Source: Piscinibacter gummiphilus
GTDB lineage: Bacteria > Pseudomonadota > Gammaproteobacteria > Burkholderiales > Burkholderiaceae_C
DNA: 64,000 bases
Assembly (NCBI RefSeq): GCF_032681285.1
Contig: NZ_CP136336.1
Location: 3,893,001-3,957,000 of the forward strand
Direction of reading: 5' to 3'
A program made the position numbers and the translations under genes. This document shows positions 50,467 through 58,145 of the stretch, piece after piece (position 1 is the first letter of the stretch; each line of letters begins with the position of its first letter). A model generated the notes under the pieces. It was not told the origin of the DNA, made no database searches, and saw only the letters and a program-made list of their open reading frames with translations.

Positions 50467-50862
50467 CTACTTCGCCGCACTCGCCAGCGGAGTCTCGGTA
50501 TGCATCACGCACACCCAACGGCCATCCTTTCGCGTCCATACAGATGAATCGGCCATCTGCTGTACCTCTTCTTCGGCTTGGCCTCTCTGCGAAAGAGCCT
50601 GCTGCACTTGGTAGGTCAAAACAGCGGTCTCTTCAGTCGGGAACACGACATTCATGTCACTCAGCTCGTATGACTTCACCACCATACTGCCCTGTTCGGC
50701 CATTCGCTTGTATCCATCGTGGTCAAACTGAAAGGCGCCATGTGGGCTAACCATCAACGCGGGTTCGTCAAGCATTGAAGTCGCCGCCTCCACATCCTCG
50801 TCAACCAAGGCCTTCCAAAAGCGCTGCTCCAAGGCGATCAAATCGCTTGCCTGTGTTTGCAT
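50467..50862 (-). CDS. Cassette 61: DUF4440/NTF2-like protein, reversed in cassette
   Basis: A 131-residue protein read against the array direction. ALEQRFWKALVDEDVEAATSMLDEPALMVSPHG is the NTF2-like (DUF4440/SnoaL) helix-turn, and DSSVWTRKDGRWVCVMHTETPL the last strands. AAGGAG lies 7 bases upstream of the ATG on the minus strand. It must use its own promoter, since Pc-type read-through cannot express it. Confidence 0.83.
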   Translation of the reverse strand: MQTQASDLIALEQRFWKALVDEDVEAATSMLDEPALMVSPHGAFQFDHDGYKRMAEQGSMVVKSYELSDMNVVFPTEETAVLTYQVQQALSQRGQAEEEVQQMADSSVWTRKDGRWVCVMHTETPLASAAK

Positions 50863-50965
50863 GATCTACTCCTTCAAGAAGGGGAAATGGCAATATGCGC
50901 GTCACCCAAACTGAAGGGGATCAGAAGGAACCGAAGACAAAGGTCGGCGCATTCCTACCAGCGAG

Positions 50966-51034
50966 GCCTAACCCTTCCATCGAGAGGACGTCGCCCGGCA
51001 AGCCGGGCGCCGCCTCTCATGTCAAACGTTGAGC
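50966..51034 (+). repeat. attC 61
   Basis: 69 bp, class C. Cores GCCTAAC and GTTGAGC. It pairs with the cassette 61 start over 12 bp. Confidence 0.95.
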
Positions 51035-51037
51035 GTC

Positions 51038-51883
51038 ATGCGCAAAGTAGTCGACAGCAACTTCCTTCGAAGCAATGGGCTGCGCGACTATCTTGCTGGG
51101 TCTCCCAAGAACTTGGCCTTACTCACCGACTACGCGGCAATGGAGGCCTACAAAGGCGACACCTTGCTCAGCATCCAAGGGTCAATGGAGATCCTTGCCG
51201 AATTCCCATCCCAGGTACTGGTTCTCAAGAACACGCTGGTTGCTTGCGGCCTTCACGGCCGAACATCTGGCCTGCAAAGGCGATTCATCGATGAATCTCA
51301 AACCAAAGGCTTCTCGGCCTACTGTCGTCAGCTAGCCGCTGCACGAACCGGAGATCCCACTCTCATTAGGAAGCTCATGGAGCACGGAGAGGAGGCGAAG
51401 CGACATCTCGAAGAGAGAATGTTGTCCGACGCAAAGACGTTGCCAACAACAATCGAAACTGTGGCTAAGGGCTACACGGCACAAGAACTCGCCATCCTGC
51501 GGAACGATGAGCCGTACTCCGAAGAAATGATCAAGAAGCTAGTCCTCGGTGTATTGCGCACAGCCGTAGCGATGTTCAAGGAACATCCAAGAGTTCAGCA
51601 TCTCCCGAATCAGAAGGACATGCCAAACACCTTCATCTTCCGAGCGGCCCTAAGCGCGTATCTCCTCGCACTCGACTGGATTGCCATTGCCGGGCCGAAA
51701 GCAGCCTTCGGAGCCAGTCACAAGAAACTTCGCAACGACATGGTTGATATCAACTTTGTCGCCTACGCGACCTACTTTGATGACTTACTTACGAATGACG
51801 AGAAGACCATTCGTATCTATGACAAGGCACGACTTCTTCTTTGGCGTGTCTTTGGCTGCCAGATCAGCGGCCTAAATGCATAG
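51038..51883 (+). CDS. Cassette 62: PIN-like nuclease-domain protein
   Basis: A 281-residue protein starting MRKVVDSNFLRSNGL. VVDSNFL at the N-terminus, YAAMEAYKGD near residue 36 and DMVDINFVAYATYFDDLLTNDEKT near the C-terminus give the spaced acidic residues of a PIN-like domain around a large helical insert. PIN domains are Mg-dependent ribonucleases, often toxins or maturation enzymes. Motif-level assignment. Confidence 0.62.
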   Translation: MRKVVDSNFLRSNGLRDYLAGSPKNLALLTDYAAMEAYKGDTLLSIQGSMEILAEFPSQVLVLKNTLVACGLHGRTSGLQRRFIDESQTKGFSAYCRQLAAARTGDPTLIRKLMEHGEEAKRHLEERMLSDAKTLPTTIETVAKGYTAQELAILRNDEPYSEEMIKKLVLGVLRTAVAMFKEHPRVQHLPNQKDMPNTFIFRAALSAYLLALDWIAIAGPKAAFGASHKKLRNDMVDINFVAYATYFDDLLTNDEKTIRIYDKARLLLWRVFGCQISGLNA

Positions 51884-51901
51884 CTCGCTCATGCAGGTGA
51901 C

Positions 51902-51970
51902 GCCCAACCCTTCCATCGAGAGGACGTGCCCCGGCAAGCCGGGTCACGCCTCTCATGTCACACGTTAGGC
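51902..51970 (+). repeat. attC 62
   Basis: 69 bp, class B variant (GTGCCCCGG, GTCACGCC; TGTCACACG). Cores GCCCAAC and GTTAGGC. Confidence 0.94.
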
Positions 51971-52017
51971 GTCGCCACAAGAAGCGTCTGTCGACCCGCA
52001 CTTGTCATCACATCGCC

Positions 52018-52296
52018 ATGTCAAACGGCATAAACGTCAACCTGTCAGAAGATGAGGCACTCGTTCTGTTTGAGTTCTTTGCACGCTTCGATGAAACAAA
52101 TCTATTCCGTATGCGAAACAACGCTGAGTTCGTAGCGTTCATGCGCATTTCTGGTCAGCTAGAGAAGGCTCTGGTTGCACCATTCGAGCCGGCGTATCAG
52201 GAACGGATTGAGGAAGCTCGCGCCCGGCTTACGGAAGGTCACTACGAGCTGGCTCCTGGGGTAGAGCCTGACGCAAGCAATGAGAAGCGCGCGTAA
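52018..52296 (+). CDS. Cassette 63: small hypothetical protein
   Basis: A 92-residue protein starting MSNGINVNLSEDEALVLFEFF. A helical segment (FARFDETNLFRMRNNAEFVAFMRISGQLEKAL) of a type common in small conserved proteins. Its stop overlaps a degenerate attC-like sequence. Not recognised. Confidence 0.65.
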   Translation: MSNGINVNLSEDEALVLFEFFARFDETNLFRMRNNAEFVAFMRISGQLEKALVAPFEPAYQERIEEARARLTEGHYELAPGVEPDASNEKRA

Positions 52297-52468
52297 CCCT
52301 CTCATCGAGGGGCAAGCCAGTAGTCGCGCATCAGCCTCGCGCTGTCGCACCAGGCAAAGCAGGCCGTGCGAGCACCCGCTGCTTCGCAGCACGTGCTGGT
52401 GAGGCACGTTTGCTTGCCAGCGGCGCCACCCAACGCAAAATGCAGGTCCGGGCTGTGCGAATAGCGCC
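52289..52468. other. Degenerate attC-like relic and spacer in cassette 63
   Basis: GCGTAACCCTCTCATCGAGGGG at 52292 looks like a decayed left half of an attC. It is followed by 150 bases without a gene but with hairpin-forming sequence (GCTGCTTCGCAGC). The working attC 63 comes after it, so a relic site is kept inside the cassette. Confidence 0.45.
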
Positions 52469-52537
52469 GCCTAACCCTTCCATCGAGAGGACTCGCCCCG
52501 GCAAGCCGGGTCGAGCCTCTCATGTCAAACGTTAGGC
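52469..52537 (+). repeat. attC 63
   Basis: 69 bp, class H. Cores GCCTAAC and GTTAGGC. Confidence 0.95.
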
Positions 52538-52544
52538 GTCAGCG

Positions 52545-53135
52545 ATGAAGGCCCTCGAACTTCCCGAAGCACTTGCACAAGAGTTCGCAACTGTTGTCGC
52601 AGTGTGGAGTTCAGGGGGAACCACGAGGCGCGTAGATGCACTGCTTCTGTCATGGGTCAAATACGAGAAGCAACTTCGCCGCCTGTTTTGCTTTCTGGTC
52701 TATCAGCATCCAAAGATTTCAGAGCAGCAAGTTGAAGGCCTAGTTGCTGTGCTTGTTGAGAACAGGAATCTCAAGCCAGAGACCTTTGTCAAAGCGATTG
52801 ATGCGCTCAAAGTGGATTCAGTCGCAACCATCGTTGGAGAGCACTACACACGCCTTCAAAAGGAAGTTCGGCGCATCAAGCAATACCGAAACAAGCTCAT
52901 GCATGGCCAGATCAGCGGTCAGCGGATCACCTCGCGCCAGATCGAGCAGGACGTAAAAATCCTGATTGAGTGGGTTGCAGCTCTAGCCGCAGGGTCGCAA
53001 GCCCGCTTCGGTTATGACGGGATTGGCCGAAACACGTATCGCGCAGCAAAGGCAAAGGCCGATATAGCTGTAACTGACTATCCATTCACCAACGTTGCTG
53101 AGTTCAAAGCATGGCTACAAGGCATCACAGCCTGA
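52545..53135 (+). CDS. Cassette 64: HEPN-like protein
   Basis: A 196-residue helical protein. IKQYRNKLMHGQISGQRITSRQIEQDVKILIEWVAAL contains R-x4-H (RNKLMH), the HEPN catalytic motif, in the typical context after a long helix. It could be a ribonuclease of defence or toxin type; no antitoxin-like partner is in the cassette. Confidence 0.75.
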   Translation: MKALELPEALAQEFATVVAVWSSGGTTRRVDALLLSWVKYEKQLRRLFCFLVYQHPKISEQQVEGLVAVLVENRNLKPETFVKAIDALKVDSVATIVGEHYTRLQKEVRRIKQYRNKLMHGQISGQRITSRQIEQDVKILIEWVAALAAGSQARFGYDGIGRNTYRAAKAKADIAVTDYPFTNVAEFKAWLQGITA

Positions 53136-53136
53136 C

Positions 53137-53205
53137 GCCTAACCCTTCCATCGAGAGGACGTCGCCCGGCAAGCCGGGCGCCGCCTCTCATGTCAAACGT
53201 TAGGT
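53137..53205 (+). repeat. attC 64
   Basis: 69 bp, class C. Cores GCCTAAC and GTTAGGT. It pairs with the cassette 64 start over 12 bp. Confidence 0.95.
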
Positions 53206-53211
53206 GGCTCA

Positions 53212-53655
53212 ATGAGTCTGTTGCGCAATCTCCTACTCATCTCAGCCTGGTCGCTTGGCGCCCAATGCACGTATGCCGCGGAAACTGGGTTCTCGGGCAC
53301 ATGGTCAGTCGACCTGCGAACGCCCGAGCAGAAGGCCCAGCGTGCTGAATGCGGTGAAGCCTCGTTTGTCCTCCTGCAAAAGGATAAGAAGATCACGGGC
53401 TCTCACACAATGGCAACTGTCGGGTGCGGTCGCCTCAATGAAGGTGGAGAAGGCACAGTAAAAGGGCGGGTCTCTGGCAATCGCGCGTTCCTAGTCGTCA
53501 CAAGCGGGCGCAATGGAGCGGTTGTCAAAGGCGTCGCTACGCTGAGGGACGAAGCTCTCTATTGGGAAATCACGGAAGACGTAAAAGCGGGTGAGCCAGA
53601 GGGCGATTCGCCGCTCATCCTCGGAAAAGGGTTACTCACACGAGTAGGCAAGTAG
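53212..53655 (+). CDS. Cassette 65: exported hypothetical protein
   Basis: A 147-residue protein with a signal peptide (LLRNLLLISAWSLGAQCTYAA) and a mature beta-rich part (FSGTWSVDLRTPEQKAQRAECG, KITGSHTMATVGCGRLNEGG) with two cysteines. It resembles small lipocalin-like exported proteins; not firmly assigned. Confidence 0.72.
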   Translation: MSLLRNLLLISAWSLGAQCTYAAETGFSGTWSVDLRTPEQKAQRAECGEASFVLLQKDKKITGSHTMATVGCGRLNEGGEGTVKGRVSGNRAFLVVTSGRNGAVVKGVATLRDEALYWEITEDVKAGEPEGDSPLILGKGLLTRVGK

Positions 53656-53671
53656 ACATGCGAAAAGAGCC

Positions 53672-53740
53672 GCCTAACCCTTCCATCGAGAGGACCCGCC
53701 CCGGCAAGCCGGGTCGGGCCTCTCATGTCAAACGTTAGAC
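53672..53740 (+). repeat. attC 65
   Basis: 69 bp, class A. Cores GCCTAAC and GTTAGAC. Confidence 0.95.
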
Positions 53741-53749
53741 CCAGCCGAA

Positions 53750-54286
53750 ATGCGCAGCGCAGCACTCGCAGCTATTGGTCTCTATCAGAAGTACATCTCG
53801 CCCTACAAAGGCTTCTGTTGCGCCTATCGCCAGCACACAGGGCGCGCAAGTTGCTCCACGTTCGGCTATCGGGCTGTCCGGCGGCACGGCGTATTGCCCG
53901 GCCTAAGCCTCATTCGCAGGCGCACAGAACTGTGCGGCGTCGTACACCGTCACCATCACGCCGAGCCGCGAAGAAGAAGCCCTTCGCAGCGCGGCGATTG
54001 CGATCTCGGGTGCGCTTTGCCTTGCGAGCCCAGCTGCGACTTGCCGCTTCCCAGCGGAAATACAGTGTCCAAAGTCTGCGATTTCGCTAACTGCTGCGAT
54101 TGCGGCAGTTGCGACTGGCCAGACAAGAAGAACAAGCAAGACAAAGACAAGGACAACTACGTCTACATTCCGCCAAACGCTTGGCGCCCAAAGCCCAAGG
54201 GGCAAGGCCGCGAGGCTGGGCCTAACCCTTCCATCGAGAGGACCAGTCCCGGCAAGCCGGGCCTGGCCTCTCATGTCAAACGTTAG
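53750..54286 (+). CDS. Cassette 66: YidD-like protein with Cys-rich tail, paralogue
   Basis: A 178-residue product closely related to cassette 5. A YidD-like N-terminal part (GLYQKYISPYKGFCCAYRQHTG, CSTFGYRAVRRHGVLPG) and the same Cys-rich tail (CDLGCALPCEPSCDLP, CDFANCCDCGSCDWPD), then a Lys/Asp linker and YVYIPPNAW. It ends in attC 66. Confidence 0.75.
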   Translation: MRSAALAAIGLYQKYISPYKGFCCAYRQHTGRASCSTFGYRAVRRHGVLPGLSLIRRRTELCGVVHRHHHAEPRRRSPSQRGDCDLGCALPCEPSCDLPLPSGNTVSKVCDFANCCDCGSCDWPDKKNKQDKDKDNYVYIPPNAWRPKPKGQGREAGPNPSIERTSPGKPGLASHVKR

Positions 54287-54288
54287 AC
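54220..54288 (+). repeat. attC 66
   Basis: 69 bp, class G. Cores GCCTAAC and GTTAGAC. Confidence 0.95.
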
Positions 54289-54347
54289 GTCAGAACAAGC
54301 GGCCCGCTCGTTTGGCATTACATCTTGTGTAGAGAAACTTAAATCAA

Positions 54348-55067
54348 ATGAAACTCGGTCTATTGCTCCCAATCCTGATGGTCGGACTGTCTCTCAATGC
54401 TGCTTCGGCTACGAGCGAAGCCGAGAATCCGGATGTGGGAGCAGCACTCGGGACTCTGGAGGCAAAGAATGGCATCGATACCCACTACAAATTTTGTCGA
54501 GGTATGGCCGGAGAACAGGGCTACCAATACGACTATGCGAAGTACATATGGGAACTAAAGAATCGCCCATACATCGCTCTTTCCGAGCAGGTGTTTAAGG
54601 ACTTACCTGCCTCAAGCGCGGCGGCGATCAAGCAACGTTGGAAGCGTAGTGCAGAGAACTTTGACTCCGTGCGAGCTAGCGCTGGGGCCAACCAAAACGG
54701 TACGTACTGCGCGCAGCACTTTTCCCAGATCATGGATGGGTCTGGGTACAACATGAGTGCGTCTCGTACGACGTTGGCGCACTTGCTGGGCACACGTGAG
54801 GAAGTGCGAGTTCTCGAACGGAATATTGATATGGAGGTTGGTTGCGTGAAGGGGGCGTACAACCGTGGCATCAAGCAGTTCGAAGAGCTGAGAAGGGCTT
54901 GCGACTGTCAGACGACAAAGATCATCGGGAAGATGTCTAGTGGCGAGATCGACAGCTATCTGCAGCTAGTCGCGGAAAACAAGGGGCAGGAGGCGATGGC
55001 GCTCGTGACAAAGAGGGTTGCCATGTCGGAGCTTCAGGCGTGCTACTCCCGAATTCGAACCCAGTAG
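54348..55067 (+). CDS. Cassette 67: exported hypothetical protein
   Basis: A 239-residue protein with a signal peptide (MKLGLLLPILMVGLSLNAASA) and a helical mature part with six or more cysteines (FCRGMAG, YCAQHF, GCVKGAY, CDCQ, CYSRI) that could form disulphides. Not recognised. Confidence 0.72.
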   Translation: MKLGLLLPILMVGLSLNAASATSEAENPDVGAALGTLEAKNGIDTHYKFCRGMAGEQGYQYDYAKYIWELKNRPYIALSEQVFKDLPASSAAAIKQRWKRSAENFDSVRASAGANQNGTYCAQHFSQIMDGSGYNMSASRTTLAHLLGTREEVRVLERNIDMEVGCVKGAYNRGIKQFEELRRACDCQTTKIIGKMSSGEIDSYLQLVAENKGQEAMALVTKRVAMSELQACYSRIRTQ

Positions 55068-55094
55068 CTCAATGTGCAGAAACTGCACACTGAC

Positions 55095-55163
55095 GCCTAA
55101 CCCTTCCATCGAGAGGACTTGTCCCGGCAAGCCGGGCCAAGCCTCTCATGTCAAACGTTAGGC
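55095..55163 (+). repeat. attC 67
   Basis: 69 bp, class G variant with TTGTCCCGG arm. Cores GCCTAAC and GTTAGGC. Confidence 0.95.
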
Positions 55164-55179
55164 GTCCCAGGAGGCCCGC

Positions 55180-55758
55180 TTGAGTGACTTGTCAGAAAAG
55201 CTGCAATCCCTCCAGATGGAGATGCCGGGTTGGTGTATCGCTCCAACAGAAGAGCTCGTACTCGGGTACGAGAAGCAGTTTGGTCTAACGTTGCCGCCAG
55301 ACTACCGTGCGTTCCTCGCCGAATTTGGCGGTTGCCTAGTCAATGCCTCCGCTCCTTTTCAGGAGCCCACTCCCTTTGGTCGAAACGGCATCGTTGATCA
55401 TTTCTTCGGCTTTATGCCCGAGGCCAGAAGCTGCTGCGATGTCCGGGCCAACACAGCACGGATCGAAGGCGCACCAGATGTCGTGGCGATTGCGGGCGAT
55501 CTCATGGGTGGAATGATTTGGCTGAAATGCACCGGGATCGATACCGGAAACGTCTACTACTATGACCATGAGCAACGGGCGTCTTGGCCGGATGAAAGGT
55601 TCAATGCCCACTTCTCGGCACTGAGCTCGGACATCGAGAACTACCTTGCATTACGTCGGCAGAACCAGTTGCCTCAAAAAACCGCTGGCTACGCGAACCT
55701 ATATCGAATGGCAGCAACTTTTTCCGGGTTCGTCAGTTCCCTCGAGCGAGACGCCTAA
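55180..55758 (+). CDS. Cassette 68: SMI1/KNR4 (SUKH) family protein
   Basis: A 192-residue protein with a TTG start and CAGGAGG upstream. VLGYEKQFGLTLPPDYRAFLAEFGGCLVN is the SUKH signature, followed by FFGFMPEARS and VVAIAGDLMGGMIWLKCTG. A second SUKH immunity-type protein of the array, only distantly like cassette 55. Confidence 0.88.
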   Translation: MSDLSEKLQSLQMEMPGWCIAPTEELVLGYEKQFGLTLPPDYRAFLAEFGGCLVNASAPFQEPTPFGRNGIVDHFFGFMPEARSCCDVRANTARIEGAPDVVAIAGDLMGGMIWLKCTGIDTGNVYYYDHEQRASWPDERFNAHFSALSSDIENYLALRRQNQLPQKTAGYANLYRMAATFSGFVSSLERDA

Positions 55759-55821
55759 CCCTTCCATCGAGAGGACATGCCCCGGCAAGCCGGGTCATGC
55801 CTCTCATGTCAAACGTTAGAC
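55753..55821 (+). repeat. attC 68
   Basis: 69 bp, class B. Cores GCCTAAC and GTTAGAC. It pairs with the cassette 68 start over 10 bp. Confidence 0.95.
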
Positions 55822-55877
55822 GTCGTCACACGCAATCTACACCTCAGATCATTCTGAGCAACCACAAGGGAGCCACA

Positions 55878-56342
55878 TTGCTTCAGACTCAAAAGCGAAT
55901 CGCCGCGTTCTTCTACGGAAGCTTCATCCGCAGAGAGGTCATGGCCTTGGGTGGCTTTCATCCCGAAACGGTCGAAGTCGCGAAACTGAACGGGTATGAC
56001 ATCACCTTTGATCCACATGCAAATATCTTTCGATCTAGTCAGCACGCCGTTTGCGGCGTCTTGGTGTACCCATCGCACGAAGAACTGAACAAGCTGTACT
56101 CTAGAGACGGGGTTGGTGTCTTCCTTCCCGATGCCGTGGTTGTGGAAACCAGCGACAACAGAATGCTGCCGGCCATTTGCTACATGCCGCCCGGGCGAAA
56201 GAACGATCCCGCCGATCTTGCCTATGTCGAGCACATCATTAAGGCGGCTAGGGAGCATGGCTTTCCACAGTGGTACTTGAGCCGCTTAGAGGAGTTTCGC
56301 TCGTCTCCAAAGGCAGAACGTGCAACACGCACCGACGCCTAA
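55878..56342 (+). CDS. Cassette 69: gamma-glutamylcyclotransferase-like protein
   Basis: A 154-residue protein with a TTG start at 55878 (GGGAG five bases upstream). FFYGSFIRREVMALGGFHPE is the GGCT-like FYGS entry motif, and AVCGVLVYPSHEELNKLYSRDG and DAVVVETSDNRMLPAICYMPP fill out the AIG2/GGCT fold. The family's catalytic Glu would lie in the middle region and cannot be confirmed. Confidence 0.78.
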   Translation: MLQTQKRIAAFFYGSFIRREVMALGGFHPETVEVAKLNGYDITFDPHANIFRSSQHAVCGVLVYPSHEELNKLYSRDGVGVFLPDAVVVETSDNRMLPAICYMPPGRKNDPADLAYVEHIIKAAREHGFPQWYLSRLEEFRSSPKAERATRTDA

Positions 56343-56405
56343 CCCTTCCATCGAGAGGACATGCCCCGGCAAGCCGGGTCATGCCTCTCATGTCAAACGT
56401 TAGAG
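56337..56405 (+). repeat. attC 69
   Basis: 69 bp, class B. Cores GCCTAAC and GTTAGAG. Confidence 0.95.
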
Positions 56406-56408
56406 CGC

Positions 56409-56996
56409 ATGGGTCCCGCAAGCGAAGCAACTCTGCAGGCCAAGTTGGCAGGTCTAGCAGCCGAATCGAGCAGTCTCATGCGAGCACTCAAAGCGGCAAG
56501 AAGCCTTGGCTTGCCCTCTTGGTGCATAGGCGCCGGTGTCGTTCGCAATCTGGTCTGGGATCACCTACACGGCTTCAAAGCAGAGACTCCGGCTGAAGAC
56601 ATCGATTTCGTCTTCTTTGAGCCAAACAATCTGTCTCCAGAGTTGGAGCGTCACCTAGAAGTCAGGCTGTCACGAGCAGAGCCCAGCTTCAACTGGGAGG
56701 CAGTCAATCAAGCTGCCGTTCACACCTGGCTCAAACCTCAAGCCGCGCAAGAAGCTCGGCCATTCAGGTCACTAGCTGAAGGCGTTGCCTCCTGGCCTGA
56801 AGTAGCCACATGCGTGGGTATCTCGCTCACCGGAGAAGAGAAGATCGAAGTCATTGCCCCTCATGGGCTGACCGATCTCTTTGAGATGGTTGTCCGCTGG
56901 AATCCCACACGCGTTCCCACCCTCGTCTACGAAGAGCGGGTAGCAAAGAAGCGCTTCGCGCACCGCTGGCCTCGGGTTAAGGTCTTGGCATGCTAA
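56409..56996 (+). CDS. Cassette 70: nucleotidyltransferase-family protein
   Basis: A 195-residue protein. CIGAGVVRNLVWDHLHGFKAETPAEDIDFVFFEP carries GAG..RN and DIDFVFF with two aspartates, as in the nucleotidyltransferase family (COG3575 type). SLAEGVASWPEVATCVGISL follows. It would transfer a nucleotide to an unknown target. The ATG lies four bases after the attC core. Confidence 0.82.
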   Translation: MGPASEATLQAKLAGLAAESSSLMRALKAARSLGLPSWCIGAGVVRNLVWDHLHGFKAETPAEDIDFVFFEPNNLSPELERHLEVRLSRAEPSFNWEAVNQAAVHTWLKPQAAQEARPFRSLAEGVASWPEVATCVGISLTGEEKIEVIAPHGLTDLFEMVVRWNPTRVPTLVYEERVAKKRFAHRWPRVKVLAC

Positions 56997-57003
56997 GAAT
57001 GCG

Positions 57004-57075
57004 CTCTAACCCTTCCATCGAGAGGACGTCACAAGGGCTACGCCCTTGCGCCGCCTCTCATGTCAAACGTTAGGC
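57004..57075 (+). repeat. attC 70
   Basis: 72 bp, class D. Cores CTCTAAC and GTTAGGC. It pairs with the cassette 70 start over 12 bp. Confidence 0.95.
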
Positions 57076-57182
57076 GGCATTGAAGCGGCGCTGTTCCCGT
57101 CTGATGAATACGTCCGAATCCGGCTACTACCGGAGGAGGCACATAGCCAGAATCCAGAACACCAAGCAACTCGGAGTTCAGC

Positions 57183-57587
57183 ATGGCATCAATACATCGG
57201 TCAGTTCAGATCCAAGCGCCAGCTTCTCAAGTGTGGAATGCTCTTCAAGACGTCGGAGCGCTACATACAAAGCTAGTCCCCGGCTTTGTCGTCGACTGTA
57301 GGCTTGAGGGTGAAGCGCGACATGTCACGTTTGCGAATGGAATGACGGCAAAAGAACATATCGTCGATGTCAGCAGCGAGCGGATGCGAGTTTCATGGTC
57401 AGCCGTTGGTGGCCGCCTAACTCACCACAACGCATCCGCCCAGGTCATCCCAACTGGAGAAACTTCATGCGAAGTCATCTGGATTGCCGATCTACTTCCA
57501 CATGAAATGGCTTCGCCAATTGCTGGAATGATTGAGCAGGGCCTCAAAGCAATGAAGACATTCCAAGAGTCGAAGAATGCCGCCTAA
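57183..57587 (+). CDS. Cassette 71: SRPBCC-family protein
   Basis: A 134-residue protein. IHRSVQIQAPASQVWNALQDVGALHTKLVPGFVVDCRLEG is the START/Bet v 1 (SRPBCC, polyketide-cyclase-like) entry, with the C-terminal helix MASPIAGMIEQGLKAMKTFQE. It binds a hydrophobic ligand. The 107 bases before the ATG carry no gene. Confidence 0.86.
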   Translation: MASIHRSVQIQAPASQVWNALQDVGALHTKLVPGFVVDCRLEGEARHVTFANGMTAKEHIVDVSSERMRVSWSAVGGRLTHHNASAQVIPTGETSCEVIWIADLLPHEMASPIAGMIEQGLKAMKTFQESKNAA

Positions 57588-57650
57588 CCCTTCCATCGAG
57601 AGGACCCGCCCCGGCAAGCCGGGTCGGGCCTCTCATGTCAAACGTTAGGC
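57582..57650 (+). repeat. attC 71
   Basis: 69 bp, class A. Cores GCCTAAC and GTTAGGC. It pairs with the cassette 71 start over 13 bp. Confidence 0.95.
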
Positions 57651-57655
57651 ATCTC

Positions 57656-58060
57656 ATGGCTCGCCGCGACTACTCCGAAGACGAGGACTACTACACGCAA
57701 GACTTCGAGCGAGACGGTGTCGTTTCGGTCTGGCTTGGCCTCTCCGACAGCTCATCCGACCGGGATGTCCTTCAAGACTTGTGCGGAGTTGGGTACTACT
57801 CACTCGACAATCAAGAAGGCATGAACTTCGGCTTCAAGCTTGTGCCTGTTAGCGAGCTTCTAGGTCGCCTGTCCTACTCGTCTTCTTTTGCTCAGCTCGC
57901 GACAGAGAAAGCAAACACATTGGGCTTGAGCCAAGCGCGCTGGGTCACGGTCCAATACGACTTCGCGTACTCGCCAGAAAAGGTTCAGAGGCCTATTGCC
58001 CAAGATCCTGTGTTTCTTGGCGTTTTCGAATACAGCACGCAGGTGGGACAAGATGCCTAA
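57656..58060 (+). CDS. Cassette 72: immunity protein 22 (Imm22) family
   Basis: A 134-residue protein. VSVWLGLSDSSSDRDVLQDLCGVGYYSLDNQEG, LLGRLSYSSSFAQLATEKANTLGLSQARWVTVQYDFAYSP and DPVFLGVFEYS match Imm22, an immunity family of polymorphic toxin systems. No toxin gene is in the window. Confidence 0.87.
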   Translation: MARRDYSEDEDYYTQDFERDGVVSVWLGLSDSSSDRDVLQDLCGVGYYSLDNQEGMNFGFKLVPVSELLGRLSYSSSFAQLATEKANTLGLSQARWVTVQYDFAYSPEKVQRPIAQDPVFLGVFEYSTQVGQDA

Positions 58061-58126
58061 CCCTTCCATCGAGAGGACGTCACAAGGGCTACGCCCTTGC
58101 GCCGCCTCTCATGTCAAACGTTAGAC
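58055..58126 (+). repeat. attC 72
   Basis: 72 bp, class D. Cores GCCTAAC and GTTAGAC. It pairs with the cassette 72 start over 11 bp. Confidence 0.95.
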
Positions 58127-58145
58127 GCCATCGGTCTCGCCCAGC

